Below are positions 14,083 through 20,341 of a stretch of DNA of 20,341 nucleotides, piece after piece. Made by a program: the position numbers and the translations under genes. This DNA comes from Oleiagrimonas sp035690885 (lineage in GTDB: Bacteria; Pseudomonadota; Gammaproteobacteria; Xanthomonadales; Rhodanobacteraceae). Each line of letters begins with the position of its first letter. Positions within the stretch are counted from its first letter, which is position 1. The stretch is from the NCBI GenBank assembly GCA_035690885.1, contig DASSKC010000087.1:1-20341 (forward strand). The letters are read 5' to 3'. The notes under the pieces were generated by a model, which was given only the letters and a program-made list of their open reading frames with translations, did no database searches and was not told the DNA's origin.

Positions 14083-15588
14083 ATGATGCGATTTCGACGT
14101 AGCGACTCGTTTGTGTTTCACGCAGCCCTCGCGCTGCTACTGTGCGTGGCCGGAGCGCCGGCATTCGGCGCCACCACCTCGGGCTGCGCCGCCGACCCGT
14201 CGGCGCCGACATTCAGCGAACTGTCGCGGCAACAGCAACAGCAGCTCGATGACCTGGAACAGCGCACGTTCGAATTTTTCTGGGACACCGTCAATCCGGC
14301 CAACGGACTGGTGCCCGACCACTGGCCGGGCAAGTCGTTTTCGTCCATCGCCGCGGTCGGTTTTGCGCTGACCGGCTACGGCATCGGCGCCGAGCGGGGG
14401 TGGGTCACGCGCAAGCAGGCCGCGCAACGCACACTGACGACACTCGAATTTTTCGCCCATGCGCCGCAGGGCGACAGCTTGTTCGGGGACAGCGGCTACC
14501 ACGGATTTTTCTATCACTTCCTGGACATGAAGACCGGCCTGCGTGATGGCAAGTGGGTCGAGCTGTCCAGCATCGACACCACGCTGCTGCTCGGCGGCGT
14601 GTTGTTTGCCCAGTCCTATTTTGATCGCGACACGCCGGTCGAACGCAAGATCCGCAAACTCGCCGACCAGATCTACCGCCGCGTGGACTGGACCTGGATG
14701 CGCGCGCGGCCGCCGCTGGTGACGATGGGGTGGCGACCGGAAAGCGGCCTCGGCAAATCCGACTGGGAGGGTTACGACGAGGCGATGCTGCTGTACGTGC
14801 TGGCGCTGGGCTCGCCGACGCATGCGCTGAAACCGGGTGCGTGGAAAGCCTGGACGAGTACCTACTCGCGCACATGGGGCGAGTTCCAGGGCTACCGGTT
14901 TCTCAACTTCGGGCCCTTGTTCGGCCACCAGTACAGTCAGGCGTGGATCGACTTTCGCGGCATCAAGGATGCGTGGATGCGGCGTCACGACTCGACTTAT
15001 TTTGCCAACAGCCGTTGCGCGGCCCGTGCGCAGCGTGCCTATGCCATCGCCAATCCGAATGGCTGGAGCGGATACGGCGCCAAGCTGTGGGGGCTGACCG
15101 CCAGCAATGGTCCCGGCAATTTCCAGTTTTCCGCGGCATCCGGGCAGGGCATCTTTTTCGGTTACACGGCGCGCGGCGCCGGCCTCGGTCATATCCGCGA
15201 CGACGGCACCATCGCGCCCACCGCGGCCGCGGCCTCGATCGCATTCGCGCCGCGCATCGCCGTCGGTGCCATCGAGCACATGCTCAAGCACTACGGCAAG
15301 ATCATCTACGGCAAGTACGGCTTTTATGACGCCTTCAACCTCAGCTTCGATTACCCCAAGGTCAAGCCCCGCAGTGGTCGTGTGGTGCTGGGCTTCGGCT
15401 GGGTGGACAATGAGTATCTCGGCATCGATCAGGGCCCGATCCTGTTGATGCTGGAAAACTATCGCAGCGGTCTGGTGTGGAACGTGATGCGACGCAATCC
15501 CTACATCCGCCGGGGTCTGGAACGTGCCGGCTTCACCGGTGGCTGGCTCGAAGCCGACCCCGACGACGAGGCATCGGCGACGCCATGA
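14083..15588 (+). CDS. GH144-like endo-beta-1,2-glucanase candidate (glucoamylase-domain protein)
   Basis: Protein of 501 residues. An N-terminal signal peptide (VFHAALALLLCVAGAPAFGA) indicates export. The body fits the bacterial glucoamylase-domain family (PF10091), whose characterised members in GH144 are endo-beta-1,2-glucanases. Supporting motifs are LEQRTFEFFWDTVNPANGLV (58-77), SIAAVGFALTGYGIGAERGW (88-107), GFFYHFLDMKTG (141-152), ELSSIDTTLLLGG (160-172), WEGYDEAMLLYVLALGSP (228-245), NPNGWSGYGAKLWGLTASNGP and FGWVDNEYLGIDQGPILLMLENYRSG. Acidic residues such as E160, D165, D232 and E233 are candidates for the active site, but I cannot assign the catalytic pair. The ATG pair at 14083/14086 has only a weak ribosome-binding site. 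Its last bases overlap the next start (ATGA), coupling it to the sugar-binding protein. The substrate inference is moderate; the family inference is strong. Confidence 0.87.
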   Translation: MMRFRRSDSFVFHAALALLLCVAGAPAFGATTSGCAADPSAPTFSELSRQQQQQLDDLEQRTFEFFWDTVNPANGLVPDHWPGKSFSSIAAVGFALTGYGIGAERGWVTRKQAAQRTLTTLEFFAHAPQGDSLFGDSGYHGFFYHFLDMKTGLRDGKWVELSSIDTTLLLGGVLFAQSYFDRDTPVERKIRKLADQIYRRVDWTWMRARPPLVTMGWRPESGLGKSDWEGYDEAMLLYVLALGSPTHALKPGAWKAWTSTYSRTWGEFQGYRFLNFGPLFGHQYSQAWIDFRGIKDAWMRRHDSTYFANSRCAARAQRAYAIANPNGWSGYGAKLWGLTASNGPGNFQFSAASGQGIFFGYTARGAGLGHIRDDGTIAPTAAAASIAFAPRIAVGAIEHMLKHYGKIIYGKYGFYDAFNLSFDYPKVKPRSGRVVLGFGWVDNEYLGIDQGPILLMLENYRSGLVWNVMRRNPYIRRGLERAGFTGGWLEADPDDEASATP

Positions 15589-16862
15589 ATGGCCGCCGCG
15601 CCGCGTGCTGGCTGCTGCTTGCCGTGGTGGCGCTGGTGGCCGGTTGTGGCAATGGCAGCACCGGCAAGACCGTCATCACGTTCTGGACCATGGGCGCCGA
15701 AGGTCAGGCGGTGCGACAGCTGATTCCGGCGTTCGAGAAAGCGCACCCTGACATTCGCGTCGACGTGCAGACATTGCCATGGACCGGTGCGCACCAGAAA
15801 CTGCTGACCGCGATCGCTGGCGGGAGCACGCCGGACCTGTGCCAGCTCGGCAACACCTGGTTGCCCGAGTTGACCATGCTCGGCGCGCTCGCGCCGCTGG
15901 ACAGGCGGGTGGCGGCTTCCAACGTCATCGAGCCGCGCGATTACTTTGCCGGCATCTGGCACACCAACGTCGTCGACGGCACCTTGTACGGCATCCCGTG
16001 GTACGTCGATACGCGACTGCTGTTCTACCGCAAGGATATCCTGGCCCGTGCCGGCTTCGATCATCCACCGCGCACATGGGTCGAGTGGGCGCGTCAGCTG
16101 GCGGCGGTGAAAAAAATGGTCGGACCGGATCGCTATGCCGTGCTGCTGCCGACCAACGAGTTCGAGCAACTGGAGTCGTTCGGCTTGCAGCAGAAGCAGC
16201 CGATGTTGCGCGACGGGGGTCGCTACGGCAATTTCCAGACACCCGGTTTCAAGCATGCGCTGCGTTTTTACGCGCAGATGTTCCGAAAAGGCTGGGCGCC
16301 GGCGGTGGCCAATACCGAGGTGGCCAACGTGTGGACCGAGTTCGCGCGTGGCTATTACAGTTTCTACGTGACCGGACCGTGGAGCATCGAGCAATTCAAG
16401 GCGCGCATGCCGACCGGGCTGGAGCACGCCTGGGGCACGGCGCCGTTGCCGAGTCCGGATGGCTCCGGTGGCGGGCTGGCCGGGGGCGCCAGTCTGGTGA
16501 TCTTCAAGGACTCGAAACACAAACGCGCGGCGTGGCAGCTGATCGAGTACTTGTCACGCCCCGACGTGCAACGCCGGTTCCACGCCATTGCCGGCGACAT
16601 GCCGCCACGACGCGCGTCGTGGGAACACTCGCAACTGGCCAGTGACCCGCGTGCGCAGGCGTTCCGCAAACAGCTCGAACACGTCGAGCCAGTCCCCAAG
16701 GTGCCGGAGTGGCAGCAGATCGCCAAGCAGCTGCGCATCGTCGGCGCGCAGCTGGCCAATGGCAAGCTGACGGTCGATCAGGCGGCGGAGGAACTCGATC
16801 AACGCGCGGATCGCATTCTGGCCAAGCGGCGCTGGGTGCTGGCGCGGGACGCAACGCCATGA
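15585..16862 (+). CDS. ABC transporter sugar-binding lipoprotein
   Basis: Protein of 425 residues. The lipobox LVAG|C places the lipidated cysteine at C21, followed by Gly, so it is anchored in a membrane facing the periplasm. It is a family 1 extracellular solute-binding protein (MalE/UgpB class): ITFWTMGAEGQAVRQLIPAFEKAHPDIRVDVQ, then LTAIAGGSTPDLCQLGNTWLPEL and YGIPWYVDTRLLFYRKDILARAGFD. WEHSQL and the helical tail EELDQRADRIL complete the fold. The start overlaps the stop of the upstream gene by ATGA, which favours 15585 over an earlier in-frame start lacking a signal sequence. It would capture oligosaccharides for the permeases 118 bp downstream. Binding to beta-1,2-gluco-oligosaccharides is inferred only from the neighbour at 14083. 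Confidence 0.92.
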   Translation: MNGRRAACWLLLAVVALVAGCGNGSTGKTVITFWTMGAEGQAVRQLIPAFEKAHPDIRVDVQTLPWTGAHQKLLTAIAGGSTPDLCQLGNTWLPELTMLGALAPLDRRVAASNVIEPRDYFAGIWHTNVVDGTLYGIPWYVDTRLLFYRKDILARAGFDHPPRTWVEWARQLAAVKKMVGPDRYAVLLPTNEFEQLESFGLQQKQPMLRDGGRYGNFQTPGFKHALRFYAQMFRKGWAPAVANTEVANVWTEFARGYYSFYVTGPWSIEQFKARMPTGLEHAWGTAPLPSPDGSGGGLAGGASLVIFKDSKHKRAAWQLIEYLSRPDVQRRFHAIAGDMPPRRASWEHSQLASDPRAQAFRKQLEHVEPVPKVPEWQQIAKQLRIVGAQLANGKLTVDQAAEELDQRADRILAKRRWVLARDATP

Positions 16863-16876
16863 TGACCTTCATCGTA

Positions 16877-16963
16877 CCCGTAGGTCGGGTTGGCTTTATC
16901 AACCCGACATTATCGGCATGTCATGAATGTCGGGTTACGGCCTGCGGCCTGACCCGACCTACG
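16877..16963. repeat. REP-like doublet between binding-protein and permease genes
   Basis: Two inverted REP-like units. The first hairpin pairs GTCGGGTTG (16884-16892) with CAACCCGAC (16900-16908), perfect with a 7-nt loop. The second pairs GTCGGGT (16929-16935) with ACCCGAC (16952-16958) and has an inner GGCC-TGC-GGCC. The outermost bases CGTAGGTCGGGT (16879-16890) and ACCCGACCTACG (16952-16963) are also exact reverse complements, so the whole element can fold as one long structure. Its head CCCGTAGGTCGG is shared with 640-651. It sits in the 118-bp gap between the lipoprotein stop and the permease start. Confidence 0.8.
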
Positions 16964-16980
16964 CAAGTGAGGGTGTGCCG

Positions 16981-17862
16981 ATGAGACGCCACTGGGCGGC
17001 CTGGTTGTTCCTCGCCCCGGCGCTGATCGTGCTGGCGGTGTTCTTCCTGATTCCGGTGCTGGCGGCACTGGGGCTCAGCCTGACCGATTACGACATCTAC
17101 GCGCTGGCCGATATCGACAACCTGCGCTTCGTCGGGCTGGGCAATTACTGGGCGCTGCTGCATCGGCCGCTGTTCTGGTCGGCGCTGTGGCACACGGTGT
17201 ACTTCGTGATCGTCGGGGTGCCGCTGTCGATGCTGGTGTCGCTGGGCGCGGCCTTGCTGCTGAACTCGAAACTGGCGCGCGCCAAGCCGTTTTTCCGCAC
17301 CGCGTTGTTCGCGCCGGTGGTGACCACGGTGGTGGCGGTGGCGGTGATTTGGCGCTATCTGTTCCAGACGCGTTTCGGGCTGGTCAACTACGTGCTCGAC
17401 GCGATCGGGCTGGACCCGGTCAATTGGCTGGGCGACCCGGACTGGGCGATGCCGACGATCATCTTGTTCGCGGTGTGGAAAAACTTCGGCTACAACATGA
17501 TCATTTTCCTGGCCGGCCTGCAGGCGATTCCCGGGAACCTCTACGAGGCCGCGCGCATCGACGGTGCGTCGGCGTGGCGGCAGCTCGTGCACATCACCTT
17601 GCCGATGCTGGGGCCGATCATGTTGCTGGTCGGCATCCTGACCATGTCCGGTTACTTCCAGCTGTTCGCCGAGCCCTACGTGATGACCAAGGGCGGGCCG
17701 CTGCAAAGCACCGTCAGTGTGCTGTACCTGATGTACAACGACGGCTTCAAGTGGTTCAACCTGGGCCTGGCCTCGGCAGTCGCATTCATGCTGTTCGTGG
17801 TGATGTTCGGTACCACGGTCGGGATGTGGGCGCTGGCCAGATGGCGGGGGCACACGACATGA
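16981..17862 (+). CDS. ABC sugar transporter permease, MalF/UgpA type
   Basis: Inner-membrane permease of 293 residues with six predicted segments, the first at about 8-30 (WLFLAPALIVLAVFFLIPVL). The EAA loop that contacts the ATPase reads YEAARIDGASAWRQLVHITLP. TKGGPLQSTVSVLYLMYNDGF near the C-terminus is typical of the MalF-like subunit of sugar importers. The start at 16981 has GAGGG about 8 nt upstream; an in-frame ATG at 16927 would translate part of the REP-like doublet and is rejected. It overlaps the next permease by ATGA. It pairs with that permease and the upstream binding lipoprotein; the energising ATPase is not in the window and is presumably a shared MsmK/MalK-like protein encoded elsewhere. 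Confidence 0.95.
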   Translation: MRRHWAAWLFLAPALIVLAVFFLIPVLAALGLSLTDYDIYALADIDNLRFVGLGNYWALLHRPLFWSALWHTVYFVIVGVPLSMLVSLGAALLLNSKLARAKPFFRTALFAPVVTTVVAVAVIWRYLFQTRFGLVNYVLDAIGLDPVNWLGDPDWAMPTIILFAVWKNFGYNMIIFLAGLQAIPGNLYEAARIDGASAWRQLVHITLPMLGPIMLLVGILTMSGYFQLFAEPYVMTKGGPLQSTVSVLYLMYNDGFKWFNLGLASAVAFMLFVVMFGTTVGMWALARWRGHTT

Positions 17863-18680
17863 CTCCACGCCTGGCCAGGGTCATGGTCAACGCCTGCCTG
17901 ATCGGCCTGGCCGTGGTGGCGTTGTTCCCGCTGGCGTGGATGGCGTCGGTGTCGTTCATGCAAAGTGGTGCGACCAGCAGCCTGCCGCCACCACTGTTGC
18001 CGACCGACCCGACGTTGGGCAATTACCAGCGCCTGTTCGCGCTCAACGGCATGGGGCGGTATCTGGCCAACAGTTTCATCGTCGCCGGCGGCATCACGCT
18101 GGTGTCCTTGCTGTTCAACCTGATGGCCGGCTACGCGTTCGCCAAGCTGCGCTTTCGCGGTCGCGAGCGCCTGTTCCGGTGGCTGATCGGCGCGCTGGTG
18201 ATTCCCATGCAGGTGACCATGATGCCGTTGTTCCTGATGCTCAGGGACATGGGGCTGGTCAACACCTACATCGGCGTGATGCTGCCGATGTTCGCCACCG
18301 TGTTCGGCATTTTCCTGGTGCGCGAGTACACGCGCACGGTGCCGGACGAGCTGCTGGAGGCGGCGCGCATCGATGGCGCCAGCGAGTGGCGCATCTTCGT
18401 GCAGATCGTGCTGCCGTTGCTCAAGCCGATCATCGTGACGCTGGCCATCTTCACGTTTCTGGCTGCGTGGAACGATTTCATGTGGCCGCTGATCGTGCTG
18501 ACCGGACAGGAGCATTACACCCTGCCGGTGGCGTTGGCGGCGATGTCGCGCGAGCACGTGCAGGACAGCGAGCTGATGATGGCCGGCGCGGTGGTCACGA
18601 CGGTACCGGTGCTGGTGCTGTTCCTGGCCCTGCAGCGTTATTACATGCAAGGGCTGTTGCTGGGCAGCGTCAAGGGTTGA
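17859..18680 (+). CDS. ABC sugar transporter permease, MalG/UgpE type
   Basis: Inner-membrane permease of 273 residues, a partner of the preceding MalF-type subunit. The first segment is ACLIGLAVVALFPLAWMASVS. LGNYQRLFALNGMGRYLANSFIVAGG precedes further segments, and the EAA loop reads LEAARIDGASEWRIFVQIVLP. FLAAWNDFMWPLIVL and the C-terminal LGSVKG are typical of MalG-like proteins. The ATG overlaps the previous stop by four bases (ATGA), giving tight translational coupling. It is the last gene of unit B and ends 12 bp from the stop of the convergent glucokinase gene, leaving no room for an ordinary intrinsic terminator. Confidence 0.95.
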   Translation: MTPRLARVMVNACLIGLAVVALFPLAWMASVSFMQSGATSSLPPPLLPTDPTLGNYQRLFALNGMGRYLANSFIVAGGITLVSLLFNLMAGYAFAKLRFRGRERLFRWLIGALVIPMQVTMMPLFLMLRDMGLVNTYIGVMLPMFATVFGIFLVREYTRTVPDELLEAARIDGASEWRIFVQIVLPLLKPIIVTLAIFTFLAAWNDFMWPLIVLTGQEHYTLPVALAAMSREHVQDSELMMAGAVVTTVPVLVLFLALQRYYMQGLLLGSVKG

Positions 18681-18692
18681 GGCCGCCGATCG

Positions 18693-19727
18693 TCACAGGA
18701 TCATGGCCGGCAATTCCAGCGCGTCCAGCAACGGCCCGCCGGTTTCGACCACCGCACTGGCGGCAGCGCCGAGCAGACCGGCATGCGGGTGGGTGATGAC
18801 GATGGTCGGGACCTTGCTCATGGTCGAGGCCATGCGGCCCTTGTCTTCAAAGCGTTGACGGAACGGGGCGCGGCGCAGCCATGGCACCAGCAGTGGCGAC
18901 AGGCCGCCGGCCAGGAACACGCCGTCCCAGCCACCGTGGCACAGGGCGGCATCGCCGGCCACGGCGCCGAAGATGGCGCAGAAATGCTCCACCGCACGCA
19001 CGCACAGGATGTCGTTCTCCTGCAGCGCGCGTCGGGTGATCTGTTCCGGTTCGAGCGACTCGGCCGTCATGCCTTCGATGACGGCCAGCGCTTCGTACAA
19101 ATTGACCAAGCCGTTGCCGCTGACCAGGCGCTCGTTGGAGACGCGGCCAAAACGTTCGGACAGCACCTTGAGGATCTCGATTTCCTCGGGCGTGTCGGGG
19201 GCGAAGCCGCAGTGTCCGCCCTCGGTCTGCATGGGATGGAAATGGTTGTCGCGCAACAGCAGCGCGCCCACGCCAAGACCGGTGCCGGGCCCGACCACGG
19301 TGAAGGTCTGCGGATCGCGCCGACCGATCATCGGTGCCGACGGCGTGCCGATTTCGCGAACATCACCGGCTCCGAGCAACGGCAGGCACATGCTTTGCGC
19401 AGCGAAATCGTTGATCAGGGTGACCGCGTTGAGGCCGAGGACCTGACGGATGTTGTCGGCCTCGATGCGCCACGGACTGTTGGTGGCATGCACGCGACCT
19501 TGTTCGACGTGGCCGGCAATGGCCAGCACCGCGCGCCGCGGCTTGGCGTCGACTTCTTGCAGGTATTGCCTGGCGGCATCGACCAGCGACGGAAAGTCGG
19601 CAACGCGGTAGCGACGAATGCTGTCTTCTTGCAATGGCGGGCGAACACTCGTGTCGGCCAGTGCGAAGCGTGCGTTGGTGCCGCCGATGTCGGCGATCAG
19701 GACCAGCGGGTGGGAGGCAGCATTCAT
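18693..19727 (-). CDS. glk: Glucokinase (Glk, group A)
   Basis: Cytoplasmic ATP:glucose phosphotransferase of 344 residues. The N-terminal phosphate-binding loop is LIADIGGTNARFAL (about 10-23). LINDFAAQSMCLPLL carries the catalytic Asp region, followed by VVGPGTGLGVGALLL, the glucose-contacting TEGGHCGFAP and, near the C-terminus, VFLAGGLSPLL. This matches the bacterial Glk family, slightly longer than the roughly 320-residue E. coli enzyme. It would phosphorylate glucose released by the GH1 and GH3 enzymes. ATG 19727 is chosen; a TTG at 19733 is possible, and neither has a strong ribosome-binding site. It follows the GH1 gene by 97 bp on the same strand; that gap holds an operator-like palindrome. 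Confidence 0.94.
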   Translation of the reverse strand: MNAASHPLVLIADIGGTNARFALADTSVRPPLQEDSIRRYRVADFPSLVDAARQYLQEVDAKPRRAVLAIAGHVEQGRVHATNSPWRIEADNIRQVLGLNAVTLINDFAAQSMCLPLLGAGDVREIGTPSAPMIGRRDPQTFTVVGPGTGLGVGALLLRDNHFHPMQTEGGHCGFAPDTPEEIEILKVLSERFGRVSNERLVSGNGLVNLYEALAVIEGMTAESLEPEQITRRALQENDILCVRAVEHFCAIFGAVAGDAALCHGGWDGVFLAGGLSPLLVPWLRRAPFRQRFEDKGRMASTMSKVPTIVITHPHAGLLGAAASAVVETGGPLLDALELPAMIL

Positions 19728-19791
19728 GGGCAAGTCATGGGTCGATGGATGAGTATGGGCAGCATGGAGTCACCCAGTGTACGCGATTGCG

Positions 19792-19801
19792 TTAACGTTA
19801 A
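19792..19801. promoter_or_regulatory. Operator-like palindrome upstream of glk
   Basis: TTAACGTTAA is a perfect 10-bp palindrome with the AACGTT core seen in O1-O3 but different outer bases. It lies in the 97-bp GH1-glk gap, about 65 bp before the glk start, with a possible -10-like TACACT on the minus strand close by. It may bind the local LacI protein weakly or another LacI-family member. Confidence 0.4.
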
Positions 19802-19824
19802 TTCGAACCGTCATGCCGATGTGA

Positions 19825-20341
19825 TCATAAGGCCTTGGCCAGGGCGTTACCTTGACTGGCGATGACCTTTGCATAGAAATCCGCGCTGGCCTTGCGCGTG
19901 CGTTTCTGTGTGGCGAAATCCACATGCAGCAGGCCGAAGCGGCGCGAGTAGCCGAGGGACCATTCCAGATTGTCCAGCAATGACCACGCGTAGTAGCCGC
20001 GCAAGTCCACGCCGGCGTCGATCGCGTCGTGCGCGGCGCACAGGTGCGCATGCAGGTAACGCACGCGCAGCGGATCGGGCTGGGGCTCGCTGGCGGCGAC
20101 GGGCGGGTCGTAGAACGCCGCGCCGTTTTCGGTGATGTACAGCGGCAGGCGACCGCAGGTGTCGCTGACCCAGGTCAGCGTGTCGACGAGGCCCTGCGGA
20201 AACACTTCCCAGTCGGTCTCGGTGTAAGTCGCTTGCGGCTGCGGAACGCTGGAGGCGCGCAGTGGATACTGCGCGGGGTCGTCGCGCGTGACGCTGCGGG
20301 TGTAGTAGTTCACGCCGAGGAAATCGATTGGCTGGCGGATC
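19825..20341 (-). CDS. GH1 beta-glucosidase, C-terminal part (5' end outside window)
   Basis: The visible 171 C-terminal residues belong to glycoside hydrolase family 1. IDFLGVNYYTRSV is a conserved barrel strand. LYITENGAAFYDP holds the nucleophile Glu (ITENG), and GYYAWSLLDNLEWSLGYSRRFGLLHVDF contains the conserved substrate-contacting W/E residues of the last barrel strand. The tail TQKRTRKASADFYAKVI is typical. The frame remains open to the right edge, so the acid/base Glu (NEP motif) and start are not visible. No export signal can be judged. As a probable cytoplasmic enzyme it would split imported beta-gluco-oligosaccharides into glucose for the neighbouring glucokinase, downstream on the same strand. 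Confidence 0.93.
   Translation of the reverse strand, partial: IRQPIDFLGVNYYTRSVTRDDPAQYPLRASSVPQPQATYTETDWEVFPQGLVDTLTWVSDTCGRLPLYITENGAAFYDPPVAASEPQPDPLRVRYLHAHLCAAHDAIDAGVDLRGYYAWSLLDNLEWSLGYSRRFGLLHVDFATQKRTRKASADFYAKVIASQGNALAKAL

Noticed and set aside
14083..14160. The GH144-like protein as a lipoprotein (TTSGC near residue 35)
   Set aside because: The residues before the cysteine do not fit a lipobox, and a normal signal-peptidase I site (AFGA) occurs just before.
16927..16980. An 18-residue N-terminal extension of the MalF-type permease
   Set aside because: It would translate half of the REP-like doublet; the ATG at 16981 has a ribosome-binding site and gives a normal permease N-terminus.

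Overview
The window is high-GC gammaproteobacterial DNA. The best guess is Xanthomonadales/Rhodanobacteraceae-like. This rests on the rsmG-parA-parB order, an Oar-like TonB receptor paired with a flavin-dependent halogenase, Xanthomonas-type glycan-locus architecture and REP-like palindromes. It is an inference from gene content, not a database match.

Layout. Positions 1-3709 are housekeeping: the C-terminal tail of an unknown gene, a small FMN-binding (PNPOx-fold) protein, the minus-strand operon rsmG-parA-parB, and a short SPFH/band-7 membrane protein that ends in a perfect palindromic terminator. Positions 3892-20341 look like one carbohydrate-utilisation locus in three transcription units. 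Unit A (+, 3954-8090) is a Tat-exported sialidase-fold protein of unknown activity followed directly by a GH3 beta-glucosidase. Unit B (+, 8192-18680) is a LacI-family regulator, an Oar-like TonB-dependent receptor, a flavin-dependent halogenase, a GH144-like endo-beta-1,2-glucanase (glucoamylase-domain) protein, a sugar-binding lipoprotein and two MalF/MalG-type permeases. Unit C (-, beyond 20341 to 18693) is a GH1 beta-glucosidase (5' part outside the window) and a glucokinase.

How the genes may work together (inference). A beta-glucan, possibly a beta-1,2-glucan or sophoro-oligosaccharide judging from the GH144-like enzyme, would be cut outside or in the periplasm, cross the outer membrane through the TonB receptor, be trimmed by GH3, enter the cytoplasm through the ABC importer, be hydrolysed by GH1 and be phosphorylated by glucokinase. 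No ABC ATPase is in the window. Units A and B carry the same promoter (TTGCAA, 17-nt spacer, TACATT) with LacI-type operators TGNAAACGTTTNCA over the core elements, so the local LacI protein probably controls both.

The most notable items are a halogenase whose catalytic residues fall exactly at PrnA numbering inside a sugar locus, the shared promoter/operator design, and a REP-like doublet between the binding-protein and permease genes that parallels malE-malF of E. coli. No non-coding stretch exceeds 300 bases; the longest is 3710-3953. No tRNA, rRNA, CRISPR array, insertion sequence or transposase was seen.
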